From the NCBI GenBank assembly GCA_020024255.1, contig JAHHTX010000017.1, positions 1-28,489 on the forward strand: a DNA stretch of 28,489 nucleotides, given 5' to 3'. Position numbers and translations under genes: made by a program. Positions 7,089 to 15,141 of the stretch are shown piece after piece. Source of the DNA: Anaerotignum sp. (GTDB lineage Bacteria; Bacillota; Clostridia; Lachnospirales; Anaerotignaceae). Each line of letters opens with the position of its first letter. Position 1 is the first letter of the stretch. The notes under the pieces were generated by a model. That model was not told where the DNA came from. It ran no database searches and saw nothing but the letters and a program-made list of their open reading frames with translations.

Positions 7089-8771
7089 TTGGCAGGCAGA
7101 AAATCAAAGCCCAAAACCAGACTGAAGGTCATTCCTTTGGGCGGATTAGATGAAATTGGGAAGAACATGACTGTTTTAGAGTACGGAAATGATATCATTA
7201 TTATTGATTGCGGTCTTGCTTTCCCAGAGGATGATATGCTTGGGATTGACCTTGTTATTCCCGATATTTCCTATTTGACAAAAAACATAGACAAAATTAG
7301 GGGGATTATATTAACACATGGGCATGAAGACCATATTGGCGCATTGCCCTATGTGTTGAAACAACTGAATGTACCGGTATTTGGTACGCTTTTGACGTTG
7401 GGACTTTTGGAAAACAAACTGAGGGAGCATAAAATGCTCGATAAGACAAAGCAGCATACCGTTGTTCCCGGGGAAAAAGTGAAACTGGGCGAAATGGTTG
7501 TGGAATTTATCCACACCAATCACTCTATTGCAGATGCTGTAGCACTTGCTGTGCATACACCGGTGGGTGTTGTTGTGCATACAGGGGACTTTAAAGTGGA
7601 TTATACACCCATTGACGGGGATATCATTGATTTGCAAAGATTTGCAGAACTGGGCAAAGAAGGCGTACTTTTGCTCATGAGCGACAGTACCAATGCAGAG
7701 AGAAAAGGTTTCACCATGTCTGAAAAGAATGTGGGAAAGGTTTTTGAACGTATTTTTGAGGAAACACCAAAAAACCGCATTATGGTGGCAACGTTCTCTT
7801 CCAATATCCATCGTATTCAGCAGATTATCAATGCGGCATATATGTATGGCAGAAAAGTTGCCATTATTGGCAGAAGTATGCTGAATGCAGTAAAGACTGC
7901 ATCGGAACTTGAGTATCTTTGGATTCCGCCAAGAACCCTCGTTGATATTACGGAAATCAAAAATTATCGAGATGAGCAGTTGGTTATCATTACAACGGGC
8001 AGTCAGGGGGAAACCATGTCTGCACTATCCAGAATTGCGATGAACGAGCATAGACAAGTTTCTGTAAAGCCTGATGATAAAATTATTATTAGTGCATCAG
8101 CAATCCCCGGAAATGAAAAGAACGTTATTCGTGTAGTCAACGAGCTTTTGAAAAAAGGTGCAGATGTGGTTTATGGTGGTATTGAGGATATTCATGTATC
8201 CGGTCACGCTCGTCAGGAAGAGTTGAAGTTGATGCTTGCCCTGACAAAACCGAAATTTTTTATGCCTGTGCATGGGGAATTTATGCACTTGTCTTCTCAT
8301 CGGGATTTGGCTCTCAGTATGGGCATGAACAAAAAGGATATTTTTGTCATGAAAATCGGAGAAGTTTTGGAGATTTCCAGAAATGAAGCAAGAGTGACAG
8401 GTACAGTGCCGGCAGGACAAGTTATGATTGACGGTCTTGGCGTGGGAGATGTCGGAAACATTGTACTCCGTGACAGAAAGCATTTATCACAAGACGGATT
8501 GATGGTTGTTGTGGTTTCTATGGATATGGAACAAGGTCTGATTGTGGCAGGCCCCGATATTATTTCCCGTGGGTTTGTTTATGTGAGAGAATCCGAAAGC
8601 CTTATGGAAGAGGCAAGAGAAATGGTATTGAAAGCACTTCAGGAATGTGAAGAAAAGAACATTACAAGTTGGAACTATATTAAGAGTGTAATTAAGGACA
8701 CGCTGAAAAACTTCATTTGGCAGAAAACAAAGAGAAGTCCAATGATTCTGCCCATTATTATGGAAGTTTAA
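7089..8771 (+). CDS. rnj: Ribonuclease J
   Basis: RNase J is a metallo-beta-lactamase/beta-CASP nuclease with 5'-3' exonuclease and endonuclease activity in mRNA decay and rRNA maturation. The 560-residue product has the typical size. It shows the zinc motif THGHEDHIGALPY (His77, His79, Asp81, His82), the GDFKVD segment, SDSTNAERKG, the beta-CASP region, and the late histidine motif PVHGEFMHL. The start is a TTG at 7089: GGGAGG (7075-7080) is 8 nt upstream and the product begins MAGRKSK. The GTG at 7080 overlaps that binding site and is unlikely. Firmicutes often have J1 and J2, and I cannot distinguish them here. The preceding 355-bp leader is structured and may control expression. Confidence 0.95.
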   Translation: MAGRKSKPKTRLKVIPLGGLDEIGKNMTVLEYGNDIIIIDCGLAFPEDDMLGIDLVIPDISYLTKNIDKIRGIILTHGHEDHIGALPYVLKQLNVPVFGTLLTLGLLENKLREHKMLDKTKQHTVVPGEKVKLGEMVVEFIHTNHSIADAVALAVHTPVGVVVHTGDFKVDYTPIDGDIIDLQRFAELGKEGVLLLMSDSTNAERKGFTMSEKNVGKVFERIFEETPKNRIMVATFSSNIHRIQQIINAAYMYGRKVAIIGRSMLNAVKTASELEYLWIPPRTLVDITEIKNYRDEQLVIITTGSQGETMSALSRIAMNEHRQVSVKPDDKIIISASAIPGNEKNVIRVVNELLKKGADVVYGGIEDIHVSGHARQEELKLMLALTKPKFFMPVHGEFMHLSSHRDLALSMGMNKKDIFVMKIGEVLEISRNEARVTGTVPAGQVMIDGLGVGDVGNIVLRDRKHLSQDGLMVVVVSMDMEQGLIVAGPDIISRGFVYVRESESLMEEAREMVLKALQECEEKNITSWNYIKSVIKDTLKNFIWQKTKRSPMILPIIMEV

Positions 8772-8793
8772 TTGATGGAAAAGTGAAAAGACT

Positions 8794-8846
8794 GCACCTT
8801 GTTGCAGGACGGTAGCAGATACGGTCTTACAATAAGGTGCTTTTTT
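8794..8846 (+). terminator. Terminator between rnj and rnhB, with a large loop
   Basis: GCACCTTGTTG (8794-8804) pairs fully with CAATAAGGTGC (8830-8840), allowing one G-U, and six T follow. The 25-nt loop is unusually long for a simple terminator and contains GGAC and GGTC segments that can pair inside. It lies 16 bp before the rnhB start codon, so it may act as an attenuator for the next gene as well as end rnj transcription. Confidence 0.8.
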
Positions 8847-8861
8847 AAAAAGGGTGAAATC

Positions 8862-9998
8862 ATGGAAACCATAAAGGAAATTCAGGCATATTTAGAACAT
8901 TGTACCTCTGCGGAACTGGTACAGGCGATGCAGCAATATGAAACTGACCCCAGAGCAGGGGTACAGAAACTTTTGGAACGTGTACGAAAGCAACAGGAAG
9001 CCAAAAAAAAGGAAGCAGAACGGCTAGATGGACTTTTAACCTATGAAAGAGTTTGCTATGAAAAAGGGCATACGCTTATCGCAGGGGTAGACGAAGTGGG
9101 ACGGGGGCCTCTGGCTGGCCCTGTTGTGGCAGCCGCAGTAATCTTGCCAAAGGAATGTAAAATAGAAGGGGTGAATGATTCCAAAAAACTGTCGGCAGCA
9201 AAACGGGAAATCCTTGCAGAGGAAATCAAAAGACAGGCAGTTGCTTATGGCATTGGTGTAGTATCTCCAAAGCGGATTGACGAAATCAATATTTTACAGG
9301 CAACCTATGAAGCCATGCAGCAGGCACTTGCTGCTTTAGAACCACAGCCTACATATATACTGGCAGACGCTGTGACGATTCCAAATGTCACCATTGCACA
9401 GGAAGGCATTGTAAAAGGAGATGCAAAGAGTATTTCTATCGGGGCAGCAAGCATTATTGCAAAGGTAACGAGAGATCACATGATGGTGGAAATGGCAGAA
9501 CTTTATCCCAACTACGATTTTGCGTCCAACAAAGGATATGGTGCACAAAAACATTTGGCAGCCATTGCCAGATATGGTATATGCCCCATACATCGCCGCA
9601 CCTTTGTGAAAAATTTTTTGCAGGAAACAAAAGAGGAAAAGAAAGAAAAAGGCAATCAAGGAGAAGTTTTGGCAGTACGGGAAATGCAGAAAAAGGGTTA
9701 TCACATTTTGACCCAGAACTACCGCACACCTTACGGCGAAATTGACATTATTGCAGAAAAAGATGGTGTCCTTGTCTTTACAGAAGTGAAGATGCGGAAG
9801 GGCTCTGGTTGTGGAGAACCGAAAGAAGCGGTGGATAAACGAAAACAGAAACGTATTGCAGATACAGCAAAGGCGTACTTGGTAGAACGAAATTTATCGG
9901 AGCAGGACTGCCGCTTTGATGTGGCAGAGATTTTGGAGAAAGAAGGAAAACGGTATTTTCGATATACGGAAAATGCTTTTTGGATAGAGGCAGAATAA
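8862..9998 (+). CDS. rnhB: RNase HII fused to a YraN (UPF0102) nuclease-like domain
   Basis: One uninterrupted 378-residue frame joins two proteins that are usually separate neighbours. Residues 1-65 are a helical extension seen in Firmicutes RNase HII. Residues 70-255 are the RNase HII domain, which cuts the RNA strand of RNA-DNA hybrids and single ribonucleotides; GVDEVGRGPLAGP gives Asp77 and Glu78, LADA gives Asp169 and VKGD gives Asp187, so the catalytic set is complete. After a charged linker (about 255-263), residues 264-378 match YraN: GNQGEVLAV, GEIDIIAEKDG and VFTEVKMR, the last two resembling a PD-(D/E)xK nuclease core. The start is the ATG at 8862 with AAGGGTG upstream. pgeF follows after 12 bp. 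Fusion is seen directly; joint function is inferred. Confidence 0.93.
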   Translation: METIKEIQAYLEHCTSAELVQAMQQYETDPRAGVQKLLERVRKQQEAKKKEAERLDGLLTYERVCYEKGHTLIAGVDEVGRGPLAGPVVAAAVILPKECKIEGVNDSKKLSAAKREILAEEIKRQAVAYGIGVVSPKRIDEINILQATYEAMQQALAALEPQPTYILADAVTIPNVTIAQEGIVKGDAKSISIGAASIIAKVTRDHMMVEMAELYPNYDFASNKGYGAQKHLAAIARYGICPIHRRTFVKNFLQETKEEKKEKGNQGEVLAVREMQKKGYHILTQNYRTPYGEIDIIAEKDGVLVFTEVKMRKGSGCGEPKEAVDKRKQKRIADTAKAYLVERNLSEQDCRFDVAEILEKEGKRYFRYTENAFWIEAE

Positions 9999-10010
9999 GG
10001 AGAGGATTAT

Positions 10011-10817
10011 TTGAAGCTGATAAACAAAGGAACCTTAGAGTTGGTTGTATTTGACAATCTGGGAAAAACCGGTATGGTTCAGCACGGCTTTACCACAAGA
10101 CACGGTGGTGTCAGCACAGGATACTATGGAACCATGAACATGGGATTTTCCCGTGGGGACAGAAAGGAAGCGGTGTCGGAGAATTATCGCATATTGGCGA
10201 AGGCATTGGACTTAGATGCAGAGGCATTTGTGGCAGCACATCAGACCCATACCACCAATATTTTGACTGTAACGGCAAAGGACAAGGGCTGTGGTGTGAC
10301 AAAGGAACGGACTTACCGCAATATAGACGGACTGATAACCAATGAAAAAGGAATCAATCTGGTGATATTCGGTGCAGACTGTGTACCCATCTTTTTGCTG
10401 GATACAAAGAACAGGGCGATTGGTCTTGCACATTGTGGCTGGCGAGGAACGGCAGAGCGTATGGCAGAAAAAATCGTGGAACGTATGGAGGAGGAGTTTG
10501 GGACTAACCCGAAAGATGTGGTGGCAGGAATTGCTCCTTCTATCGGGAAATGCTGTTTTCAGGTAGATGACCCTGTAGTGGAACTGTTTGAAAAGCAGAT
10601 TTATTTTGCAAAGGACGTGATATCCCCTGACCCTTCTGAAGTGGGAAAATACAAAATTGACCTTTGGGAAACAAATCGTCGCCTATTGGCGGAAAAAGGG
10701 ATTTCAGATATTGAAATTGCCGGTCTTTGCACCATGTGTGATACAGAACGGTTTTATTCTCATCGAAAAATGGGGGAACAACGGGGAGTTATGGCGGGAG
10801 TGATGACTCTTTTGTAG
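10011..10817 (+). CDS. pgeF: Peptidoglycan editing factor PgeF (YlmD/YfiH laccase-domain family)
   Basis: The 268-residue protein has the hallmarks of the multicopper-oxidase-like DUF152 family: HGFTTRHGGVSTG near the N-terminus, HQTHT with His80, FGADCVPIFLLD with Cys124 and AHCGWRGTAERM with His141. These Cys/His residues form the zinc or copper site. Relatives remove wrongly incorporated L-Ser from peptidoglycan precursors in E. coli, or act on purine nucleosides; the substrate here is not known. The start is the TTG at 10011, with AAGGAG 8 nt upstream. It follows the rnhB-yraN fusion by 12 bp, so the two are probably cotranscribed. The N-terminus fits the family length. Confidence 0.92.
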   Translation: MKLINKGTLELVVFDNLGKTGMVQHGFTTRHGGVSTGYYGTMNMGFSRGDRKEAVSENYRILAKALDLDAEAFVAAHQTHTTNILTVTAKDKGCGVTKERTYRNIDGLITNEKGINLVIFGADCVPIFLLDTKNRAIGLAHCGWRGTAERMAEKIVERMEEEFGTNPKDVVAGIAPSIGKCCFQVDDPVVELFEKQIYFAKDVISPDPSEVGKYKIDLWETNRRLLAEKGISDIEIAGLCTMCDTERFYSHRKMGEQRGVMAGVMTLL

Positions 10818-10965
10818 GGGAAAAAAGGAAATGATTTGTATATTTCCTGTTATAATTATGCAAATAAATGAATAATATTTATGCAGATGGCAGGAGGAAA
10901 ACAGAAAAAGGCTTATATTAGAACAAATCAACAGGAAAAAATAATTTTATTTTTTGGAATTTTTA

Positions 10966-10974
10966 TGGTATAAT
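10966..10974 (+). promoter_or_regulatory. Extended -10 promoter for der-plsY-gpsA
   Basis: TGGTATAATA contains a perfect TATAAT at 10969-10974 with the TGn extension at 10966-10968. The upstream region is AT-rich without a good -35, as is usual for extended -10 promoters. It lies 66 bp before the der start. Confidence 0.65.
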
Positions 10975-11040
10975 ATAAGTTGAATTCTTATAAAAAAATA
11001 TCTGTAATGCAGTGTAAGATAGAATATGGAGGCAAAATTT

Positions 11041-12366
11041 ATGAGTAAACCCATTGTAGCTGTGGTCGGACGTCCCAATGTGGGCAAGTCCACACTATTT
11101 AACCGCTTGGCTGGAGAGCGGATTTCCATTGTGCAGGATACTCCCGGGGTAACCCGTGACAGAATTTATGCTGATGCGGAATGGCTTGACCGCAAGTTTA
11201 CTTTGATTGATACAGGTGGTATGGAAATCGGTTCTGAAGAAGTTATTCAGAAACAGATTTTACAGCAGGCAGAAATTGCCATTGAAACGGCAGATGTCAT
11301 CTTGTTTGTCACAGATGTAAAAACAGGTGTGACAGACGATGACAGACAGGTGGCAAACAAGCTGCGCCGTACCAAAAAGCCTGTCGTGCTGGCAGTCAAT
11401 AAAGTTGACAGTGTAAAAAGAGATACACTGGATATTTATGAATTTTATGAACTGGCAATTGGTGATCCTATGCCGATATCTGCCGGACAGGCTTTGGGGC
11501 TTGGGGATATGTTGGATGCAATAGTGGAAAATTTCCCCGAAGAAAGTAAGAATGTGGAAGAAGACGATGCCATTCGTGTGGCAATTATTGGAAAGCCCAA
11601 TGTGGGGAAATCTTCTTTGATTAACCGCATTTTGGGTGAGGACAGATTGATTGTCAGCAACATTCCCGGGACTACCCGTGATGCTATTGACTCCCCCATT
11701 GAAATTGATGGGCAGAAGTATATTTTTATTGATACAGCAGGAATGCGGCGAAAGAGTAAAATTAAAGAGGAAATTGAGCGGTTTAGTATCATTCGTGCAG
11801 TTGCGGCAGTGGAACGTTGTGACGTGGCAGTGCTGGTTATTGATGCCAATGAAGGCGTGACGGATCAGGATACAAAAATTGCAGGTATTGCCCATGAACG
11901 TGGTAAGGCGGCTGTGATTGCAGTCAACAAATGGGATTCTATTGAAAAAGATGATAAAACCATGAATCGCTATTTGAAAGATATTGGCAATGAACTTGCC
12001 TATATGCCTTATGCTCCTCGTGTGTTTATTTCTGCACAGACAGGACAGCGTGTATCTCGTCTTTTGGAAATGATACAGACCGTAAACCAAAATCACGCTC
12101 TGCGTATCAGCACCGGAGTGCTGAACGAAGTCTTAATTGAAGCAACAGCAATGCAGCAGCCTCCCGCAGATAAAGGCAGACAGCTTCGTTTGTATTATAT
12201 GACACAGGTATCCGTAAAACCGCCTACCTTTGTTATCTTTGTGAATGAGCGGGAATTGTTCCATTTTTCCTATCGCAGGTATATTGAAAACCAAATGCGG
12301 GAAGCATTCGGATTTATGGGGACACCAATTCATTTTATCGTAAGGGAAAAAGGGGATAAGAACTGA
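11041..12366 (+). CDS. der: Ribosome assembly GTPase Der (EngA)
   Basis: Der is an essential GTPase for 50S subunit maturation. The 441-residue product has two tandem G domains. The first has GRPNVGKST (10-18), DTGG (57-60) and NKVD (120-123). The second has GKPNVGKSS (184-192), DTAGM and NKWD. A C-terminal KH-like domain covers roughly 350-441. The start is the ATG at 11041: the GGAGG just upstream makes it the natural choice over an ATG at 11026 that overlaps that site. plsY begins 1 bp after the stop codon and gpsA follows, a conserved Firmicutes order. Confidence 0.97.
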   Translation: MSKPIVAVVGRPNVGKSTLFNRLAGERISIVQDTPGVTRDRIYADAEWLDRKFTLIDTGGMEIGSEEVIQKQILQQAEIAIETADVILFVTDVKTGVTDDDRQVANKLRRTKKPVVLAVNKVDSVKRDTLDIYEFYELAIGDPMPISAGQALGLGDMLDAIVENFPEESKNVEEDDAIRVAIIGKPNVGKSSLINRILGEDRLIVSNIPGTTRDAIDSPIEIDGQKYIFIDTAGMRRKSKIKEEIERFSIIRAVAAVERCDVAVLVIDANEGVTDQDTKIAGIAHERGKAAVIAVNKWDSIEKDDKTMNRYLKDIGNELAYMPYAPRVFISAQTGQRVSRLLEMIQTVNQNHALRISTGVLNEVLIEATAMQQPPADKGRQLRLYYMTQVSVKPPTFVIFVNERELFHFSYRRYIENQMREAFGFMGTPIHFIVREKGDKN

Positions 12367-12367
12367 T

Positions 12368-12979
12368 ATGTTTAGATTGTTTTGTATTGTGGCAGGATAC
12401 TTTATCGGCTGCATCCAAACAGCATTTATTGTGGGAAAAATCTGTAAAACGGATTTGAGCAAAAAAGGAAGTGGCAATCTGGGGACAACTAATGCCCTTC
12501 GTGTTCTTGGCTTTAAAGCAGGTGCAATGACATTTATGGGGGATATTTTAAAGGCTGTTGCGGCTTATGTGCTGATGCGATGTATTTTTTCGGAAGAACC
12601 GCTTTTGGCAGGAATTTATGCAGGGGCAGGTGTGATACTGGGACACAATTTTCCTTTCTATATTCACTTTAAAGGAGGAAAAGGTATTGCAGCAACCATG
12701 GGTATGGCACTTTGTATCGGTTTTACAGGATATATGCCCGTTACCTTAGTGGCATATGCTTTGGGCATTGGTATTGCCTGCATGACAAAATATATTTCGG
12801 CAGGGTCTATGGTATTTGCGGTGGCATTGCCAATCAGCGGAATTTTTTTTCATATGCCCAATGAGGCAGTGCTTCTGCTGACAGCGTTGGCTGCATTGGC
12901 ACTTTGGCAGCATCGCAGCAATATTGGCAGACTGATTGCGGGAAATGAAAATAAATTTACATGGAAGAAACAGGAATGA
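12368..12979 (+). CDS. plsY: Glycerol-3-phosphate acyltransferase PlsY
   Basis: PlsY transfers the acyl group from acyl-phosphate to glycerol-3-phosphate to make lysophosphatidic acid, the first step of phospholipid synthesis in most Gram-positive bacteria. The 203-residue integral membrane protein has the family motifs GSGNLGTTNALRVLG (motif 1, residues 36-50) and HNFPFYIHFKGGKGIAATMG (motif 2), plus several hydrophobic helices. Its ATG lies 1 bp after the der stop codon, with a purine-rich AAAAAGGGGATAAG inside the end of der as binding site, so translation is probably coupled. gpsA, which makes its substrate glycerol-3-phosphate, follows after 16 bp. Confidence 0.96.
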   Translation: MFRLFCIVAGYFIGCIQTAFIVGKICKTDLSKKGSGNLGTTNALRVLGFKAGAMTFMGDILKAVAAYVLMRCIFSEEPLLAGIYAGAGVILGHNFPFYIHFKGGKGIAATMGMALCIGFTGYMPVTLVAYALGIGIACMTKYISAGSMVFAVALPISGIFFHMPNEAVLLLTALAALALWQHRSNIGRLIAGNENKFTWKKQE

Positions 12980-12995
12980 GAAAGGTGGGCTTGCC

Positions 12996-13985
12996 ATGAA
13001 AAAGGTAACGGTAATCGGTGCTGGCAGTTGGGGCAGTGCTTTGGCCATTATGCTTTGCAAACACGGTCATGAGGTGTGTATTTGGGCAAGAAACAAAGAA
13101 ACCGTGCAGGAGATTAACGAAAAGCATACCAACGAAAGGTACTTACCGGGTATTGTGTTACCTGAAAAACTTTGTGCATATGCAGACCGTGAAACAGCAC
13201 TGGAAGGAGCGGAAATTGTTATCTCGGCAGTTCCCTCTCGTGCGGTACGGTTGACGATGGTGGATTTTGCTCCTTTTTTGAAGGAAGGGACAATTTTGGT
13301 GAATGTGGCAAAAGGATTGGAAGATGGCAGCCTTTTGCGGCTCTCCCAAGTTATGCAGGAATGTGTACCACAATGTGAAATTTGCATTTTATCAGGTCCG
13401 AGCCACGCAGAAGAGGTGGCGAAGGAAATTCCGACCGCCTGCCTTATTGCCTCTGAAAAAGAAGAAGTGGCAAAGATGGTGCAGGAGGATTTCATGAATC
13501 CCAGATTCCGCCTGTATACCAATACAGATGTCATTGGTGTGGAGATGGGGGCAGCATTGAAAAACGTCATTGCCCTTGCAGCAGGCATGAGTGATGGTCT
13601 TGGTTTTGGGGATAATACCAAAGCGGCACTGATGACAAGAGGAATGACAGAAATGGCACGTCTGGGTATGGCAATGGGTGGTAAGATGGAAACATTTGCA
13701 GGACTTTCTGGCATTGGGGACTTGATTGTAACCTGTACCAGTATGCACTCCAGAAACCGCCGTGCAGGAATTTTGCTTGGTAAAGGCATGAGTTTGACAG
13801 ATACATTAGCGGAAGTCAAAATGGTGGTGGAAGGGGTTAATACAGTACAAGCTGCCTGCCATTTGGCTGAAAAATATAAAGTAGACCTGCCCATTACACA
13901 GGCAATTTATGATGTGCTTTTCTGTCACAAAGATGCCAAAGCAGCTGTTTTGGAATTGATGACACGAGAAGGAAAGGCAGAATAA
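12996..13985 (+). CDS. gpsA: NAD(P)H-dependent glycerol-3-phosphate dehydrogenase
   Basis: GpsA reduces dihydroxyacetone phosphate to sn-glycerol-3-phosphate in the cytoplasm, supplying PlsY. The 329-residue protein begins with the Rossmann motif VIGAGSWGSALA (6-17). It has NVAKGLE and SGPSHAEEVA, then ALKNVIALAAGMSDGLGFGDNTKAA with the catalytic Lys and substrate contacts, and the GLSGIGDLIVTCTS segment in the C-terminal helical domain. The start is the ATG at 12996, with AAAGGTGG upstream; a longer frame from 12936 overlaps plsY and adds no conserved sequence. It closes the der-plsY-gpsA operon. Confidence 0.96.
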   Translation: MKKVTVIGAGSWGSALAIMLCKHGHEVCIWARNKETVQEINEKHTNERYLPGIVLPEKLCAYADRETALEGAEIVISAVPSRAVRLTMVDFAPFLKEGTILVNVAKGLEDGSLLRLSQVMQECVPQCEICILSGPSHAEEVAKEIPTACLIASEKEEVAKMVQEDFMNPRFRLYTNTDVIGVEMGAALKNVIALAAGMSDGLGFGDNTKAALMTRGMTEMARLGMAMGGKMETFAGLSGIGDLIVTCTSMHSRNRRAGILLGKGMSLTDTLAEVKMVVEGVNTVQAACHLAEKYKVDLPITQAIYDVLFCHKDAKAAVLELMTREGKAE

Positions 13986-14020
13986 ACATAGAACAGAAAA
14001 TTGGTATAAATTCACAAAAT

Positions 14021-14056
14021 ATAGGGTGGTGTATGGATAAAAATATGCCATCCTAT
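14021..14056 (+). terminator. Possible terminator after gpsA
   Basis: ATAGGGTGG (14021-14029) pairs with CCATCCTAT (14048-14056), with one G-U pair, around an AT-rich loop. The downstream sequence is TTTATATATG, a weak U-tract, so termination may be partial. Confidence 0.45.
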
Positions 14057-14129
14057 TTATATATGATGGACATATCAAAAAAATAGATACAAAAGTTATA
14101 ATAAAGAAAAAAGTACAAGGAGTTTTTTC

Positions 14130-14158
14130 TTGAAACATAGACAAAAACGACGTATAAT
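14130..14158 (+). promoter_or_regulatory. Sigma-A-type promoter for the esterase operon
   Basis: TTGAAA (14130-14135) and TATAAT (14153-14158) are separated by exactly 17 bp and lie 48 bp before the esterase start. A second TATAAT at 14097-14102 has no matching -35. Confidence 0.78.
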
Positions 14159-14206
14159 GAACAAAGAGGTAAATGAAAGAAGATTTTACAGAGAGGAGTA
14201 GGCATC

Positions 14207-15139
14207 ATGGCAATCAACAAGATGATGCGTGCCGCATTAAAAGCACTTTCTTATCCCGATCTTCATGTGAAAAAAACATATAAGCTGCAACGACAATGGG
14301 ATACCTTTATGACAGGGCAAATATCTCCTGCAAAACAGTTGTTTGAGGATTGGCGTGTGCCAAAAGGCAATGGGAGTGTGCCTGTAAGAGTATTTTTTCC
14401 AGATGCAAAAAAACAACTTGCACCACCAGTGTTGTTATTCTTTCATGGTGGTGGCTGGGTAAAGGGAGATATTAACAGCTATACGAGAGTTTGTGCTACA
14501 TTGGCAAGGAGTCTGGATACCGTTGTGATTTCTGTGAATTATCGTCTTGCACCAGAACATCGGTTTCCTTTGGGACTGGAGGATTGCTATCATGCAGCAA
14601 AAATGCTTTATTGCAGTGGATTTCCTTTTCAGGTAAATCCTGAAGATGTGACGTTGATGGGAGATTCTGCAGGAGGAAATTTGGCTGCGGTGGTTTCCCA
14701 GATGGCAAGAGATAGGGGAGAATTTGCAGTAAAGCAACAGATTTTGATTTATCCTGCCACTTATTATGACCACTCAGAACACTCGCCTTTTCCCTCTGTG
14801 CAAAAGAATGGAACAGATTATCTTTTGACGTCCAAACGTGTTTCGGATTATATGGATATGTATGCAGCAAAGCCAGAGGATAAATTAAACCCATATTTTG
14901 CACCGCTTATGGCAAAAGATTTGAAAAATCAGCCTCGTACTTTGATACTGACTGCAGAGTTTGACCCCTTACGTGATGAAGGGGAGGCATATGGTATGCG
15001 GCTTTTAGAGTCTGGCAATGATGTAACCGTGGTTCGTGTGAAGGATACACTTCATGGATATTTTGTGCTTCCAATGCAATATGAGCCTGTAAGATTTAGT
15101 TATGAAGTGATTGAAAAATTTTTGAAGGGAGGTAAATAA
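14207..15139 (+). CDS. Alpha/beta hydrolase, HSL-type esterase/lipase
   Basis: The 310-residue protein is a hormone-sensitive-lipase-family carboxylesterase (family IV). The oxyanion motif HGGGW is at 80-84, the nucleophile elbow GDSAGG puts Ser at 154, and Asp253 (EFDPLRDEG) and His283 (LHGY) complete the triad. There is no signal peptide, so it is cytoplasmic. The substrate is unknown; the family hydrolyses short-chain acyl esters. GAGAGGAGTAGG precedes the ATG. The next gene, an acyltransferase, starts 2 bp after its stop, so the two are cotranscribed and probably act on related acyl esters, one making and one cleaving or transferring them. That last point is inference. Confidence 0.92.
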   Translation: MAINKMMRAALKALSYPDLHVKKTYKLQRQWDTFMTGQISPAKQLFEDWRVPKGNGSVPVRVFFPDAKKQLAPPVLLFFHGGGWVKGDINSYTRVCATLARSLDTVVISVNYRLAPEHRFPLGLEDCYHAAKMLYCSGFPFQVNPEDVTLMGDSAGGNLAAVVSQMARDRGEFAVKQQILIYPATYYDHSEHSPFPSVQKNGTDYLLTSKRVSDYMDMYAAKPEDKLNPYFAPLMAKDLKNQPRTLILTAEFDPLRDEGEAYGMRLLESGNDVTVVRVKDTLHGYFVLPMQYEPVRFSYEVIEKFLKGGK

Positions 15140-15141
15140 AA

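Noticed and set aside
6608..7198. 196-residue minus-strand frame across the RNase J leader
   Set aside because: It is rich in Phe, Leu, Ile and Cys with no domain and runs through the DUF1292 and rnj genes; no start signal.
13067..13894. 275-residue minus-strand frame opposite gpsA
   Set aside because: It is fully contained in gpsA, which has complete family motifs; the antisense frame shows none.
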